From assembly GCA_020637755.1 (NCBI GenBank), contig JACKJW010000001.1, positions 139,879 through 203,878 on the forward strand: a stretch of DNA of 64,000 nucleotides, given 5' to 3'. Positions 27,802 through 37,785 of the stretch are shown in pieces. The translations under genes and the position numbers were made by a program. The DNA is from Brucellaceae bacterium. Its GTDB lineage: Bacteria; Pseudomonadota; Alphaproteobacteria; Rhizobiales; Rhizobiaceae. Position 1 is the first letter of the stretch. Every line of letters begins with the position of its first letter. The notes beneath the pieces were generated by a model. It saw nothing but the letters and a program-made list of their open reading frames with translations. It ran no database searches and had not been told where the DNA came from.

Positions 27802-28422
27802 ATGGCTGGCACGCTGGTTCTCGTCCGTCACGGACAGAGCGAATGGAACCTGAAGAACCTTTTCACCGGCTGGAAGGATCCGGGCCTGACCGAGAAGGGC
27901 GTGGCGGAAGCCAAGGCCGCCGGACAGGCGCTCAGGGCCAGGGGCCTGCATTTCGACATCGCCTTCACCTCCGATCTGACGCGCGCCCAGAACACGCTCA
28001 AGCTTATCCTGGAAGAAATGGGCCAGACCGGCCTTGAGACGCGCAAGGACATCGCGCTCAACGAACGCGACTATGGCGACCTGTCGGGCCTCAACAAGGA
28101 CGATGCGCGTGCCAAGTGGGGCGAGGAGCAGGTGCATGTTTGGCGGCGCTCCTATGACGTTCCGCCGCCCGGCGGCGAGAGCCTGAAGGACACGCTGGCG
28201 CGCACGCTGCCCTATTTCGTCACCGACATCCTGCCGCAGGTGATGGCCGGAAAGACGGTAATCGTGGCCGCGCACGGCAACTCGCTGCGCTCCATCTGCA
28301 TGGTGCTGGAACAGCTCGACAAGGACGCCATCGTGGGCTTCGAGATCGCTACCGGCGAGCCGATGATCTACACGCTGGGAGCCGATACGCTGGTCACTGA
28401 AAAAAGCGTTCTGGCCAAATAA
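27802..28422 (+). CDS. gpmA: 2,3-bisphosphoglycerate-dependent phosphoglycerate mutase
   Basis: This 206-residue glycolytic mutase interconverts 3- and 2-phosphoglycerate. The phosphohistidine motif VRHGQSEWN is near residue 9 and the second catalytic histidine is in [10 protein letters not shown]; the acid residue lies in [12 protein letters not shown]. It is shorter than the 249-residue E. coli enzyme, as is usual for the rhizobial form. The ATG has AAGGAG a few bases upstream. The gene is followed by a tRNA-Leu transcription unit with its own promoter. Confidence 0.96.
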   Translation: MAGTLVLVRHGQSEWNLKNLFTGWKDPGLTEKGVAEAKAAGQALRARGLHFDIAFTSDLTRAQNTLKLILEEMGQTGLETRKDIALNERDYGDLSGLNKDDARAKWGEEQVHVWRRSYDVPPPGGESLKDTLARTLPYFVTDILPQVMAGKTVIVAAHGNSLRSICMVLEQLDKDAIVGFEIATGEPMIYTLGADTLVTEKSVLAK

Positions 28423-28438
28423 TTTCGCTCATATCGCG

Positions 28439-28467
28439 TTGACAGCGGCGGTGTGGCCGAATACATC
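28439..28467 (+). promoter_or_regulatory. Probable sigma-70 promoter of tRNA-Leu
   Basis: A perfect -35 TTGACA (28439-28444) is followed 17 bases later by TACATC (28462-28467), a weak -10. Transcription would start about 5 bases before the tRNA, which is a typical layout for a monocistronic tRNA. Confidence 0.5.
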
Positions 28468-28478
28468 ACCGCTGCAAC

Positions 28479-28563
28479 GCCCAGATGGCGGAATTGGTAG
28501 ACGCGCACGGTTCAGGTCCGTGTGCCGCAAGGCGTGGAGGTTCGAGTCCTCTTCTGGGCACCA
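28479..28563 (+). tRNA. tRNA-Leu (anticodon CAG)
   Basis: The 85-base sequence folds as a class II tRNA. The acceptor stem GCCCAGA pairs with TCTGGGC, the discriminator is A and CCA is encoded. The anticodon stem CACGG/CCGTG encloses loop TTCAGGT, giving anticodon CAG. A long variable arm (TGCCGCAAGGCGT) and the T-loop TTCGAGT are present. It reads CUG, the main leucine codon in this GC-rich genome. Confidence 0.97.
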
Positions 28564-28591
28564 ATTCTGATCGCACAAGCGATTGAAAAAG

Positions 28592-28624
28592 CGCCGCTTT
28601 CCCTCACCGGAAGGCGGCGTTTCG
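28592..28624 (+). terminator. Terminator of the tRNA-Leu unit
   Basis: CGCCGCTTTCC (28592-28602) pairs with GGAAGGCGGCG (28609-28619) with one G-T pair, and TTTCGCTTTT follows. It closes the tRNA transcript. The 215 bases from here to the enoyl-CoA hydratase hold no gene that I can see. Confidence 0.85.
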
Positions 28625-28839
28625 CTTTTCTGGCACAAGCATTCGCGCGCGGCTCGCCGCCCCGGAACCGGAGCCCGTTGCGGGCGGCTTCTCTCTTGCC
28701 TGGGCGGCTGTCCGACAGGCCTCACGCACAAAGCCGATGCGCACAGGCCATACACACCGTCTTTGCATATCTGCACATTGCGCGCACGCGACGAGGCGGT
28801 CCAATATCGCCGCAAGGACCGACAGGGAGGCTTGCCAGA

Positions 28840-29634
28840 ATGAAGCTTGAAGACGTGACGCTTACCACCCTTGCCATGGAGATTGACGGAGAGGGCATCG
28901 CAACGGTGCGGCTGAACCGGCCCGACAAGCGCAACGCGCTGGATGCCGGGACAATCGAGCAACTGGTCGACCTGTTTTCCGCCCTGCCCCGCTCCGGCGT
29001 GCGCGCGGTGGTGCTTTGCGCGGCGGGTGACCACTTCTCTGCCGGCCTCGACCTGGTGGAGCACCACCGGCAGGAACGCAGCGCGTCGGATTTCATGCAT
29101 GTGTGCCTGCGCTGGCACGAGGCCTTCAACAAGATGGAATATTCCGGCGTGCCGGTGATTGCGGCGCTGAAGGGTGCGGTTGTCGGTGGCGGGCTGGAAC
29201 TGGCCTCCGCCGCCCATATCCGGGTGGCCGACCGCACCACCTACTTCGCCCTGCCGGAGGGCCAGCGCGGCCTCTTCACCGGTGGCGGTGCCACCATCCG
29301 CGTTGCCGATCTCGTCGGAAAGGCTCGCATGATCGACATGATGCTGACGGGGCGCATCTACAAGGATGAGGAAGCCGTTTCGGTGGGGCTGGCGCAGTAT
29401 CTGGTGGATGACAGCGAGGCCAAGGCTTTCGAGATTGCACGGGCGGCAGCCAAGAACCCGCCGCTTTCCAATTTCGCGATCTGCTCGGCGATCTCCCACA
29501 TGCAGAACATGAGCGCGCTGGATGCGGCCTATGCGGAATCGGTGGTGGCCGGCATCGTCAACACGCAGCCTGCCTCGCGCGACCGGCTGGAGGCCTTCGC
29601 CAACAAGACCGCCGCCCGGGTGAAACCCGTTTGA
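28840..29634 (+). CDS. Enoyl-CoA hydratase/isomerase (crotonase family)
   Basis: This 264-residue crotonase-fold protein has [16 protein letters not shown] at the N-terminus, the first oxyanion-hole segment FSAGLDL and the second in [17 protein letters not shown], where one acidic catalytic residue lies in [13 protein letters not shown]. Crotonases hydrate or isomerise acyl-CoA thioesters; the substrate is not readable. The ATG at 28840 has GGGAGG upstream; the frame is open far upstream through the tRNA region but that extension is not real. No other beta-oxidation gene is adjacent. Confidence 0.88.
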   Translation: MKLEDVTLTTLAMEIDGEGIATVRLNRPDKRNALDAGTIEQLVDLFSALPRSGVRAVVLCAAGDHFSAGLDLVEHHRQERSASDFMHVCLRWHEAFNKMEYSGVPVIAALKGAVVGGGLELASAAHIRVADRTTYFALPEGQRGLFTGGGATIRVADLVGKARMIDMMLTGRIYKDEEAVSVGLAQYLVDDSEAKAFEIARAAAKNPPLSNFAICSAISHMQNMSALDAAYAESVVAGIVNTQPASRDRLEAFANKTAARVKPV

Positions 29635-29709
29635 GCCGGGCCCGCGCAAAATGCGTTTGACCGCGCCGGTGCCGCGCTTCACTGTCGGCGCGCAAACGGG
29701 AGGGACAGG

Positions 29710-30603
29710 GTGAGCGCAAACGGGCAATCGCTTGGCAAGGCTGCGCTGTGGATGAGCGGCTGGCTTGCGCTGCTGGTGACGATGGCAGTGGCCGGGCGGG
29801 AAACCGCAACGCGGCTCGACGTCTTCCAGGTGATGGAAATCCGGGCGCTGGCCGGCTTTGTCATGCTGCTGCCGCTGGTGCTGGCAAGCGGCGGGCTTTC
29901 CGCCATGCGCACGGCACATCCCGTGCGGCACGTGTCACGCAACATTGTCCACTACGTGGCGCAATATTGCTGGCTGCTGGCCGTGACGATGATCCCGCTG
30001 GCGCAGGTCATCTCCATCGAGTTCACCATGCCGATCTGGACGGCGATCCTCGCGGTGTTCGTGCTGGGGGAGACGATGAACCCCTACAAGATCGCAGCCA
30101 TCGTGCTCGGCCTTGCCGGCGTGCTCATCATCGTAAGGCCCGACGCCGGGCATGCCGATCCAGGTCAGTTGATCTCGCTGGCTTCCGCCGCCGGTTTCTC
30201 CATTTCTGTCATCCTGGTGAAAAGCCTGACACGCACCGACAAGCCGATCGTCATCATCTTCTGGATGCTCATCATCCAGGCGGTGATCGGCCTTGTCCCG
30301 GCACTCATGGTGTGGAAGCCGGTTCCCGAGGGCCTCTGGCCGTGGCTGTTGGTCGTGGCCTTCTGCGGCACGTTCTCACACCTGTGCATGGCCAAGGCGA
30401 TGACCCATGCCGATGCCACGGTGGTGGTGCCGATGGATTTCCTGCGCGTGCCGCTGACGGCGCTCGCCGGCTACATGGTCTATGCCGAGGGAATCGACAC
30501 GTTGACCATGGCCGGCGCAGCGCTGATCCTGACGGGCAACCTGCTCAACCTGAAGCGCGGCGGCCGTGCTCAGGCGGCCGACGGCCTGCGCCGCCAGGAA
30601 TAG
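29710..30603 (+). CDS. EamA-family (DMT superfamily) membrane transporter
   Basis: This 297-residue inner-membrane protein has ten hydrophobic segments arranged as two EamA repeats, the first ending in ILAVFVLGETMNPYKIAAIVLG and the second in YMVYAEGIDTLTMAGAALILTG, both standard repeat ends. Members export amino acids or other metabolites; the substrate is unknown. Translation starts at a GTG (29710) preceded by GGGAGGGACAGGG. Its last 34 bases overlap the 3' end of the convergent DUF934 gene. Confidence 0.87.
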   Translation: MSANGQSLGKAALWMSGWLALLVTMAVAGRETATRLDVFQVMEIRALAGFVMLLPLVLASGGLSAMRTAHPVRHVSRNIVHYVAQYCWLLAVTMIPLAQVISIEFTMPIWTAILAVFVLGETMNPYKIAAIVLGLAGVLIIVRPDAGHADPGQLISLASAAGFSISVILVKSLTRTDKPIVIIFWMLIIQAVIGLVPALMVWKPVPEGLWPWLLVVAFCGTFSHLCMAKAMTHADATVVVPMDFLRVPLTALAGYMVYAEGIDTLTMAGAALILTGNLLNLKRGGRAQAADGLRRQE

Positions 30604-31109
30604 CCGCCGGAGGCTTGCGACGGCTTGGCGGCAGGCTGGTAGTGAAGTGCGAAACCGGTCAGCTTGCCTTCTTCCAGGCGGCGCTGCGCCACGGGGTTCG
30701 TGACTTCCAGTTCCGAAAAGCCGACGCGGATCATGTGCGGGATCTGGTCGACCAGCACATCGCCGGACGCGCGGATGGCACCGTGATACCCATGGCGGGT
30801 GCGCAACAGTTCGGCCTTGGAGTAGGATCGCCCGTCATTGTAGGCCGGAAAGGCCAGCACGATCAGGGGCAGACGCGCCAGATGCGGCAGGAGGCGGGCA
30901 ATATCCTCGCCCGGCAGAACCTCCGGCGCGAAACGGCCAGAGGCAATTTCGGATGCGTCCAGCAGAAGGAACGCGTCCAATGGCAGGATGAGGCGGCTGT
31001 CCGCCCCGCCCTGCGACGCATCATCCGCGCGCGTCCAGCTGTCTGTGACGAAGGCATCGCCATCCCAGAGAAGCGTTCCGGAAACGGCCTTGACCGGTTC
31101 TGCTGTCAT
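30570..31109 (-). CDS. DUF934 protein of the sulfite/nitrite reductase operon
   Basis: This 179-residue protein has the DUF934 signature segments YNDGRSYSKAELLRTRHGY and ASGDVLVDQIPHMIRVGF. The family is found almost only beside cysI and cysH in proteobacteria and is thought to help assimilatory sulfite reduction, perhaps as an electron-transfer or assembly partner; the biochemical role is not established. It is the last gene of the minus-strand operon, 16 bases after cysH, and its stop lies inside the 3' end of the convergent EamA gene. The start has AAGGA upstream. Confidence 0.88.
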   Translation of the reverse strand: MTAEPVKAVSGTLLWDGDAFVTDSWTRADDASQGGADSRLILPLDAFLLLDASEIASGRFAPEVLPGEDIARLLPHLARLPLIVLAFPAYNDGRSYSKAELLRTRHGYHGAIRASGDVLVDQIPHMIRVGFSELEVTNPVAQRRLEEGKLTGFALHYQPAAKPSQASGGYSWRRRPSAA

Positions 31110-31125
31110 GATCCCGTTCCTTCCC

Positions 31126-31855
31126 TCAAAGTTCCGACGAGGCGAGCGACTGTTCCAGCCCGGACAGATGGATGCCGCATTCGGTCTTGGCCTGACCGGC
31201 CCAGCGGCCCGAGCGGGCATCGTTGCCCGGCTGAACCACCGAGGTGCAGGGAAAGCAGCCGATCGACAGGTAGCCATAGGCGACGAGCGGATTTTCGCGC
31301 AGCTTGCGCGACAGGGCATAGTTGCGGATGTCGTCGGCGCTCCAGCGGGCCAGCGGATTGATGCGGATGCGATGGCCGACGGCCTCGAAGACCGGCAGCG
31401 CGGCGCGCGTGGCCGACTGGAAACGCTTGCGCCCGGTGAACCAGGCGCCGTACGGCTCGACGGCGCGCGCCATCGGCTCCACCTTGCGGATGTCGCAGCA
31501 GGCATCGGTACTGGACAGATGCAATTTGCCGTCCGGATCACCGGCGGCCAGACGCGCTTCCAGCGGCTTGATGACGGTCAGGCCGGTCAGGCCGAAATCC
31601 CCGACCAGTGCATCACGGTAATCGAGTGTCTCTCCGCGCGAAATGCTTGCCGGTGTCGAGGAAGGCAACCGGCAAGGAGCGGTCGACCTCGGCCAGCATG
31701 CAACAAGACGGCGGAATCCGCGCCCGAAGGACGAGACCGTCACCACGTCACCCGGAAACAGCGTCCGCGCGGCGATCTCGATGATGAGCTTCGGCGGCAA
31801 TGCGCCATAGCGCTCCTCATATTCGGCGGCGGCTTCGGCAGCCAGTTCGGCGGCG

Positions 31856-31881
<26 letters not shown>
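31126..31881 (-). CDS. cysH: Adenylyl-sulfate (APS/PAPS) reductase with an internally scrambled frame
   Basis: The 251-codon frame begins MLTKPKLPDAAEL behind a strong AAGGAGG inside the end of cysI. The C-terminal half is a normal APS reductase: ACCDIRK and GCFPCTS supply the four [4Fe-4S] cysteines, and KTECGIH holds the catalytic cysteine. Between about 31631 and 31725 the frame is wrong: after SSFG it reads non-CysH residues, whereas other frames of the same DNA give ADSAVLLH and then LAEVDRSLPVAFLDTGKHFA, the expected nucleotide-binding and LDTG motifs. One inserted base, about two missing bases and four inserted bases explain this and restore the frame. As written, the product should be inactive; sequencing or assembly error is possible. 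Confidence 0.85.
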
Positions 31882-33520
<1,639 letters not shown>

Positions 33521-33532
33521 GGCACGTGGTCC

Positions 33533-33841
33533 TCAGGCCGCTCGGCGCGCGGGGGCACCGGCGGGCAGGTCGGCATTGACGGTGATGGTCGGACCACCGG
33601 CGCGGATGCGCTCGCGCAGGCGGCGCGGCACGATGCGGCCTTCCAGCACATCCACCTCGATCAGGTTGACGTCGATCACCTCGTTCTTGAGGTAGGCGGC
33701 CTGACCGGCGCGCGTCAGCTTTTCCTCGGTGGCAGCATCCCCTGCGAGGCAGGACTTCGAGATGCACTCGCTCCAGCCGTGATCGTCGGCCAGCCAGACA
33801 GCAATTCCGTCAGTGAGGCGGTTGGCGGTCAGGATCTTCAT
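33533..33841 (-). CDS. DUF2849 protein, small partner of sulfite reductase operon
   Basis: This 102-residue protein starts MKILTANRLTDGIAVWLADD and matches the DUF2849 pattern of short proteins encoded directly before cysI in alphaproteobacteria, normally after cysG. The function is unknown. Here cysG is absent: the 255 bases upstream contain no gene, so this is the promoter-proximal gene of the operon. A longer frame extends upstream to 34066, but the ATG at 33841 with GGAGAAAG before it is preferred. Confidence 0.85.
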   Translation of the reverse strand: MKILTANRLTDGIAVWLADDHGWSECISKSCLAGDAATEEKLTRAGQAAYLKNEVIDVNLIEVDVLEGRIVPRRLRERIRAGGPTITVNADLPAGAPARRAA

Positions 33842-34096
33842 GCGACTTTCTCCATGGCTGATGCGGCGCAGGCCGCGGTCAGGGAGCAAGTCCGCAGGAG
33901 CATGAACGGGAGCGTGCCAGTACGGGCGTTTCATGCGGGGAAACGGACTTGATCCATTGCCCGCATTGTCGCGCTGCAGTGCAAAATCGTGAAGGAATGC
34001 AGCCATCGCCCGCAGGTGGCAGGGCAAATCACTTTTCGCCGGATTCGCCGGAACGCGAAAAAGCATTCCGGCGAGCGGCCGCGGCCTGCGGATGGC
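33842..34096. other. 255-base gap upstream of the sulfur operon
   Basis: No coding gene fits on either strand. It should hold the minus-strand promoter of DUF2849-cysI-cysH-DUF934. A 9-bp stem, TCGCCGGAA (34045-34053) / TTCCGGCGA (34066-34074), lies just after the hydrolase stop and could mark the 3' end of the liv operon transcript, but no T-run follows it on the minus strand. Confidence 0.4.
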
Positions 34097-34936
34097 TCAG
34101 CCGCGCAGGAAAGCGCGGAGCGTGGCGATCTCGCCTTCCGTGGCCAGCGTCGGCGCATGGCCGACACCGGCAAACTCCACCAGCTCCGGCCTAGGGCCGC
34201 GCCCTGTCATTTCAGTGGCAACGGCTGCGGGCAGCACGTCCGAGGTCTCACCGCGCAGGAGAAGCGTCTTTGCCGCGACTCCATCCCACTGCGGCCAGCA
34301 GTCGAGATCGCCCTTGTGCAGGGTAAACTGCGTCACAATCTGCGGATCGTAGTGGACGGTGACCTTGCCGCTGTCGGTGCGGCGTGCCGAGGTGTCGGCC
34401 ATGCGCCGCCAGAAGGCGTCCGCGTTGTCACCGAAAGGCGCGTAGTTGGTGCGCAGCCAGGTTTCGAGTTCGGCCATTGTGTCGAAGACCGGTGGATTGC
34501 CGACATAGGACGCGATGCGCCCGGTGGCGCTTTCGGGGATCGCCGGGCCGATGTCGTTGACGACCAGATGGGTCATCCGGCCTTTCAGGCGGCCCGCTGC
34601 CAGCGTGACGCCGATCAGCCCGCCCATGGAGGTGCCGACCCAGCGCAGGGTGTCCGCGCCATAGTGATCAAGGATCGCCAGTGCATGGGTTCCGAAGGTC
34701 GCATAGGAATAATCCACCGCCGCATCGGTGGCCCACGAGGAGAGGCCACGCCCCAGCGTATCCGGGCAGACCACGAAATAGTCGTCACTCAGCGCCGCGG
34801 CCGCCTCGTCGAAATCACGGCCCGTGCGGGCAAGCCCGTGCCACATGACAAGAAGGGGGCGGGCGCGATCGCCCCATTCGGAGACATGAAGCTCATGGGT
34901 GCCGGAACGGACATAGGCGGAGCGGCGCACGGACAT
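34097..34936 (-). CDS. Alpha/beta-fold hydrolase
   Basis: This 279-residue serine hydrolase has the nucleophile elbow GTSMGG, an oxyanion-hole region MWHGLARTG and a C-terminal catalytic histidine in VGHAPTL; an acid is available in RGETSDVL. The ATG overlaps the livM stop (TGATG), so it is the last gene of the liv operon. Its partners (acyl-CoA ligase, 3-hydroxybutyrate dehydrogenase-like SDR, branched-chain-type importer) suggest that it hydrolyses an ester or lactone imported by that system. This is inference; the substrate is unknown. Confidence 0.85.
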   Translation of the reverse strand: MSVRRSAYVRSGTHELHVSEWGDRARPLLVMWHGLARTGRDFDEAAAALSDDYFVVCPDTLGRGLSSWATDAAVDYSYATFGTHALAILDHYGADTLRWVGTSMGGLIGVTLAAGRLKGRMTHLVVNDIGPAIPESATGRIASYVGNPPVFDTMAELETWLRTNYAPFGDNADAFWRRMADTSARRTDSGKVTVHYDPQIVTQFTLHKGDLDCWPQWDGVAAKTLLLRGETSDVLPAAVATEMTGRGPRPELVEFAGVGHAPTLATEGEIATLRAFLRG

Positions 34937-36039
34937 CAGTGCGTTCCTTTCTTGAGCAGCGTTCCGGCAATGCCGGCCGGGAAAAAATAGACGAGCAGGA
35001 TGAAGAGGATGCCAAGCCAGAGCAGCCAGCGGTCCGGCTCGACGAGATGCTGGATGAAGGGAACGCCTGCCGTGGCGTCTGCCGCCACTTCCATCAGGTC
35101 CTTCAGGTAGAATTGTGCGAGGCTCATGATGGTGACGCCAATGACCGCGCCGATCATGGTTCCCATGCCGCCGATGACGACCATCAGCAGGATGTCGATC
35201 ATGATCGACATGGCGAGCGTCGTTTCCGGACCGGTGTAGCGCAGCCAGACCGCCCAGACGACCCCTGCGAGTGCCGCAATCACAGCGGCAATGATGAAGA
35301 CCGCTGTGCGGTAGGCGACGACGCGATAACCGATGGCCTCGGCGCGCATCTCGTTCTCACGGATCGCCTCCAGCACGGTGCCAAGCGGCGAACGGACGAT
35401 GCGGGTCAGCACGTAGAAGAGCAGCAGGCACGTGAGGAAGACGAAATAGTAGGCTGCCACCTTGCCATTCATCGACACGCCGAAGAGTTTCAGCACGCCA
35501 CCGTTGCCATCGGTGAAAAGCTTCATCGCCGGGGAGAACAGTTTTGGCGCGGAATAGACCAGCCCGTCCTCGCCGCCGGTGAACTCCGACAATTGCGAGG
35601 CAAGCACCATCATCACGGACGCTGCCGCAAGCGTAACCATGGCAAAGAAGATCGCTTTCACGCGCAGGCTCAGCACGCCGATCAGCCCGGCGAGCAGGGA
35701 CGCGGCGATGACGCCTGCCCCGCCGCCGAGGAGCACGGCATCAAAACCCGCGCCCATCCGCTTCAGCGCAATTGCCGCGCCATAGGCGCCCAGTCCGAAG
35801 AACATGGTATGGGCAAAGGAGACGATGCCGGTGTAGCCGATCAGCAGGTCGTAGGAGGCCGCCAGCACAATGAACACGCAGATGCGGGCCGCCACCTGCT
35901 GGGCGCGAACGTCGGGAAAGAGGAACGGTGCAAACAGCAAGACGAGGCCGATGAGCGCGGCTACGCCATAGACGATCAGGCGTCCGGTGCGCAGGCGCCC
36001 GGCGTGAGCGGGTTGAATGGAAAGGGTCGTGTCGATCAT
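34936..36039 (-). CDS. livM: Branched-chain-type ABC transporter permease LivM
   Basis: This 367-residue inner-membrane permease of the HAAT family has about ten hydrophobic segments. The conserved LLIGYTGIVSFAHTMFFGLGAY motif region near residue 75 and the GGMGTMIGAVIGV stretch near 290 are standard for LivM. It pairs with LivH to form the channel. A GGGAGGAAAC site precedes the ATG. Its stop overlaps the hydrolase start. The true substrate need not be an amino acid; many HAAT systems in rhizobia import carboxylic or aromatic acids. Confidence 0.92.
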   Translation of the reverse strand: MIDTTLSIQPAHAGRLRTGRLIVYGVAALIGLVLLFAPFLFPDVRAQQVAARICVFIVLAASYDLLIGYTGIVSFAHTMFFGLGAYGAAIALKRMGAGFDAVLLGGGAGVIAASLLAGLIGVLSLRVKAIFFAMVTLAAASVMMVLASQLSEFTGGEDGLVYSAPKLFSPAMKLFTDGNGGVLKLFGVSMNGKVAAYYFVFLTCLLLFYVLTRIVRSPLGTVLEAIRENEMRAEAIGYRVVAYRTAVFIIAAVIAALAGVVWAVWLRYTGPETTLAMSIMIDILLMVVIGGMGTMIGAVIGVTIMSLAQFYLKDLMEVAADATAGVPFIQHLVEPDRWLLWLGILFILLVYFFPAGIAGTLLKKGTH

Positions 36040-36055
36040 TGTTTCCTCCCCCGCG

Positions 36056-37048
36056 TCACAGCTTCAGCGCCGGGCGCAGGCCCCAGGGCCGCCACAGCAG
36101 GATCGCCATCATCAGCAGCATGTTGGAGGCCAGCGACAGCTTGGGAAACAGGAAGGCGACATAGTTGCCGAGCAGGCCGACGAGCAGCGCGCCGAGCAGC
36201 GATCCCTCGATGGAGCCCAGCCCGCCGATGATGACGACGATGAAAACGAGGATCATCAGTTCGGCGCCGAGCGTGCCGGAAATCAGGCCCTGGTAACCCG
36301 CCCACATGGCCCCGCCCATGGCGGCCAGAGCCGAGCCCGCCATGAAGACGGCGATGAAAAGCCGGTCGATGCGGAAGCCGAGTGCCTCCACCATCTCACG
36401 GTTTTCCACGCCTGCGCGGATCAGCAGGCCGATGCGGGTGCGGTTCAGCACCGTGTAGAGGGCAATGAAGACCACGAGCCCAAGGAAGAAGGCGAAGACG
36501 CGATAGACCTCGATGGCCACGTCGCCGATGATGAATGACCCTTCCAGCAGGGCCGGGCGCGGCACGGCAACCGGGTTGCCGCCCCAGACGGCGAGGATGA
36601 TCTGCTCGGCGACGATCAGTGCGCCGATGGTGATGAGGATCTGGCGCAGGTGATCCTTGTAGACCGGCTTGACGATGACGCGCTCGAAGAACCAGCCGGC
36701 GGCGAGCCCGAAGAGAGCCGCCGCGCCGATGGCGGCAAACAGGGCGAGGAAATTCAGCGTCAGCGAATCCGCCTGGACCCAGGCGGCCAGCGCTGCCAAC
36801 ACGGAAGCGGCAATGAAGGCGCCGAAGGAGATGAAGGCGGAATGGCCGAAGTTCAGCACGTCCATCAGGCCGAAGACCAGCGACAGGCCCGAGGCCATGA
36901 GGAAGATCATCATGCCCATGGCAAGGCCTGCCACGGTGAGCGTGACCCAGGAGGGAAACGAGCCGATCAACGGCAGGGCAATGATCATCAGCAGGACCGG
37001 CAGGGCATTGACGCCACCGATGCGGTTGAAAAGGGTGGAGAGGGTCAT
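36056..37048 (-). CDS. livH: Branched-chain-type ABC transporter permease LivH
   Basis: This 330-residue inner-membrane permease is recognisable by GLSLVFGLMDVLNFGHSAFI near the N-terminus and VVIIGGLGSIEGSLLGALLVG near the C-terminus, the LivH signatures. It has about nine hydrophobic segments. The ATG at 37048 is preceded by CGGAGA at good spacing and is preferred over a GTG at 37066 that would overlap livF. It partners LivM in the same operon. Confidence 0.93.
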   Translation of the reverse strand: MTLSTLFNRIGGVNALPVLLMIIALPLIGSFPSWVTLTVAGLAMGMMIFLMASGLSLVFGLMDVLNFGHSAFISFGAFIAASVLAALAAWVQADSLTLNFLALFAAIGAAALFGLAAGWFFERVIVKPVYKDHLRQILITIGALIVAEQIILAVWGGNPVAVPRPALLEGSFIIGDVAIEVYRVFAFFLGLVVFIALYTVLNRTRIGLLIRAGVENREMVEALGFRIDRLFIAVFMAGSALAAMGGAMWAGYQGLISGTLGAELMILVFIVVIIGGLGSIEGSLLGALLVGLLGNYVAFLFPKLSLASNMLLMMAILLWRPWGLRPALKL

Positions 37049-37062
37049 GGTGTTTCTCCGGA

Positions 37063-37785
37063 TCACTGGTGCGCGTCGAGCGAAAGGCTCAGGAGCCGCG
37101 TCTGGAGGTCCTTGTCGGCAACGAGCTCCGGCATGGAGCCCGTATGGGCGATATGGCCGTCGTCGATCACCGAGACATGGGCGCCGAGCGATGAGGCGAA
37201 CATGAAGTTCTGCTCGACCAGCAGGATGGTCGTGTCAGCGGCGATCTCGCGGAAGGCATCGATCATGGCGCGGATGATGGCCGGTGCCAGCCCCTTCGTC
37301 GGTTCGTCGATGAGGATCATGCGGCGTGGCTCGATGATGGCGCGCGAGATGGCGAGCATCTGTTTCTGGCCGCCGGAGAGTGACCAGGCGGGCTTTTCCC
37401 AGAAGGTCTTCATGGCCGGGAACAGCTCGTGGATGCGCTTCAGCCGCCCGGCATCGAAGCTGCCATCGGCGGAGGCAAGGCGCATGTTTTCCTCCACCGT
37501 GAGCCCGCCGAAGACGCCCATGTTTTCCGGCACATAGGCGATGCCGAGACGGGCGATGTCGGAGGTGTGCAGACGCGTGATGTCCTTGCCTTCGAAGACG
37601 ATGCGCCCGGCGCGTGCCTGCCACAGGCCCATGATGGTGCGCAGTGTCGTGGTCTTGCCGGCACCGTTGCGGCCGAGCAGCACATAGGTGCCGCCCTCCG
37701 GCACATCGAAGGAAATACCGTGCAGGATCTGGTATTGCGCGATGTCGGTGTGGACATCCTGAAGCGAGAGAATGGGCTGACTCAT
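37063..37785 (-). CDS. livF: Branched-chain-type ABC transporter ATPase LivF
   Basis: This 240-residue ATPase has Walker A GRNGAGKTTT, signature LSGGQKQ, Walker B MILIDEPTKGLAP and the LLVEQN H-switch region. The LivF assignment rests on the GLAP motif and VEQN instead of the LivG counterparts. It overlaps livG by four bases and is 14 bases from livH. With LivG it drives the importer. Confidence 0.94.
   Translation of the reverse strand: MSQPILSLQDVHTDIAQYQILHGISFDVPEGGTYVLLGRNGAGKTTTLRTIMGLWQARAGRIVFEGKDITRLHTSDIARLGIAYVPENMGVFGGLTVEENMRLASADGSFDAGRLKRIHELFPAMKTFWEKPAWSLSGGQKQMLAISRAIIEPRRMILIDEPTKGLAPAIIRAMIDAFREIAADTTILLVEQNFMFASSLGAHVSVIDDGHIAHTGSMPELVADKDLQTRLLSLSLDAHQ

Noticed and set aside
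28479..28563. tRNA-Leu as an attachment site of an integrated element
   Set aside because: No integrase gene and no repeated tRNA 3' end was seen nearby, and downstream genes look like ordinary chromosomal genes.
34044..34074. Hairpin TCGCCGGAA/TTCCGGCGA as a terminator of the liv operon
   Set aside because: The stem is good, but on the minus strand it is followed by ATCCGGCG rather than a T-run, so it is only listed as part of the gap.
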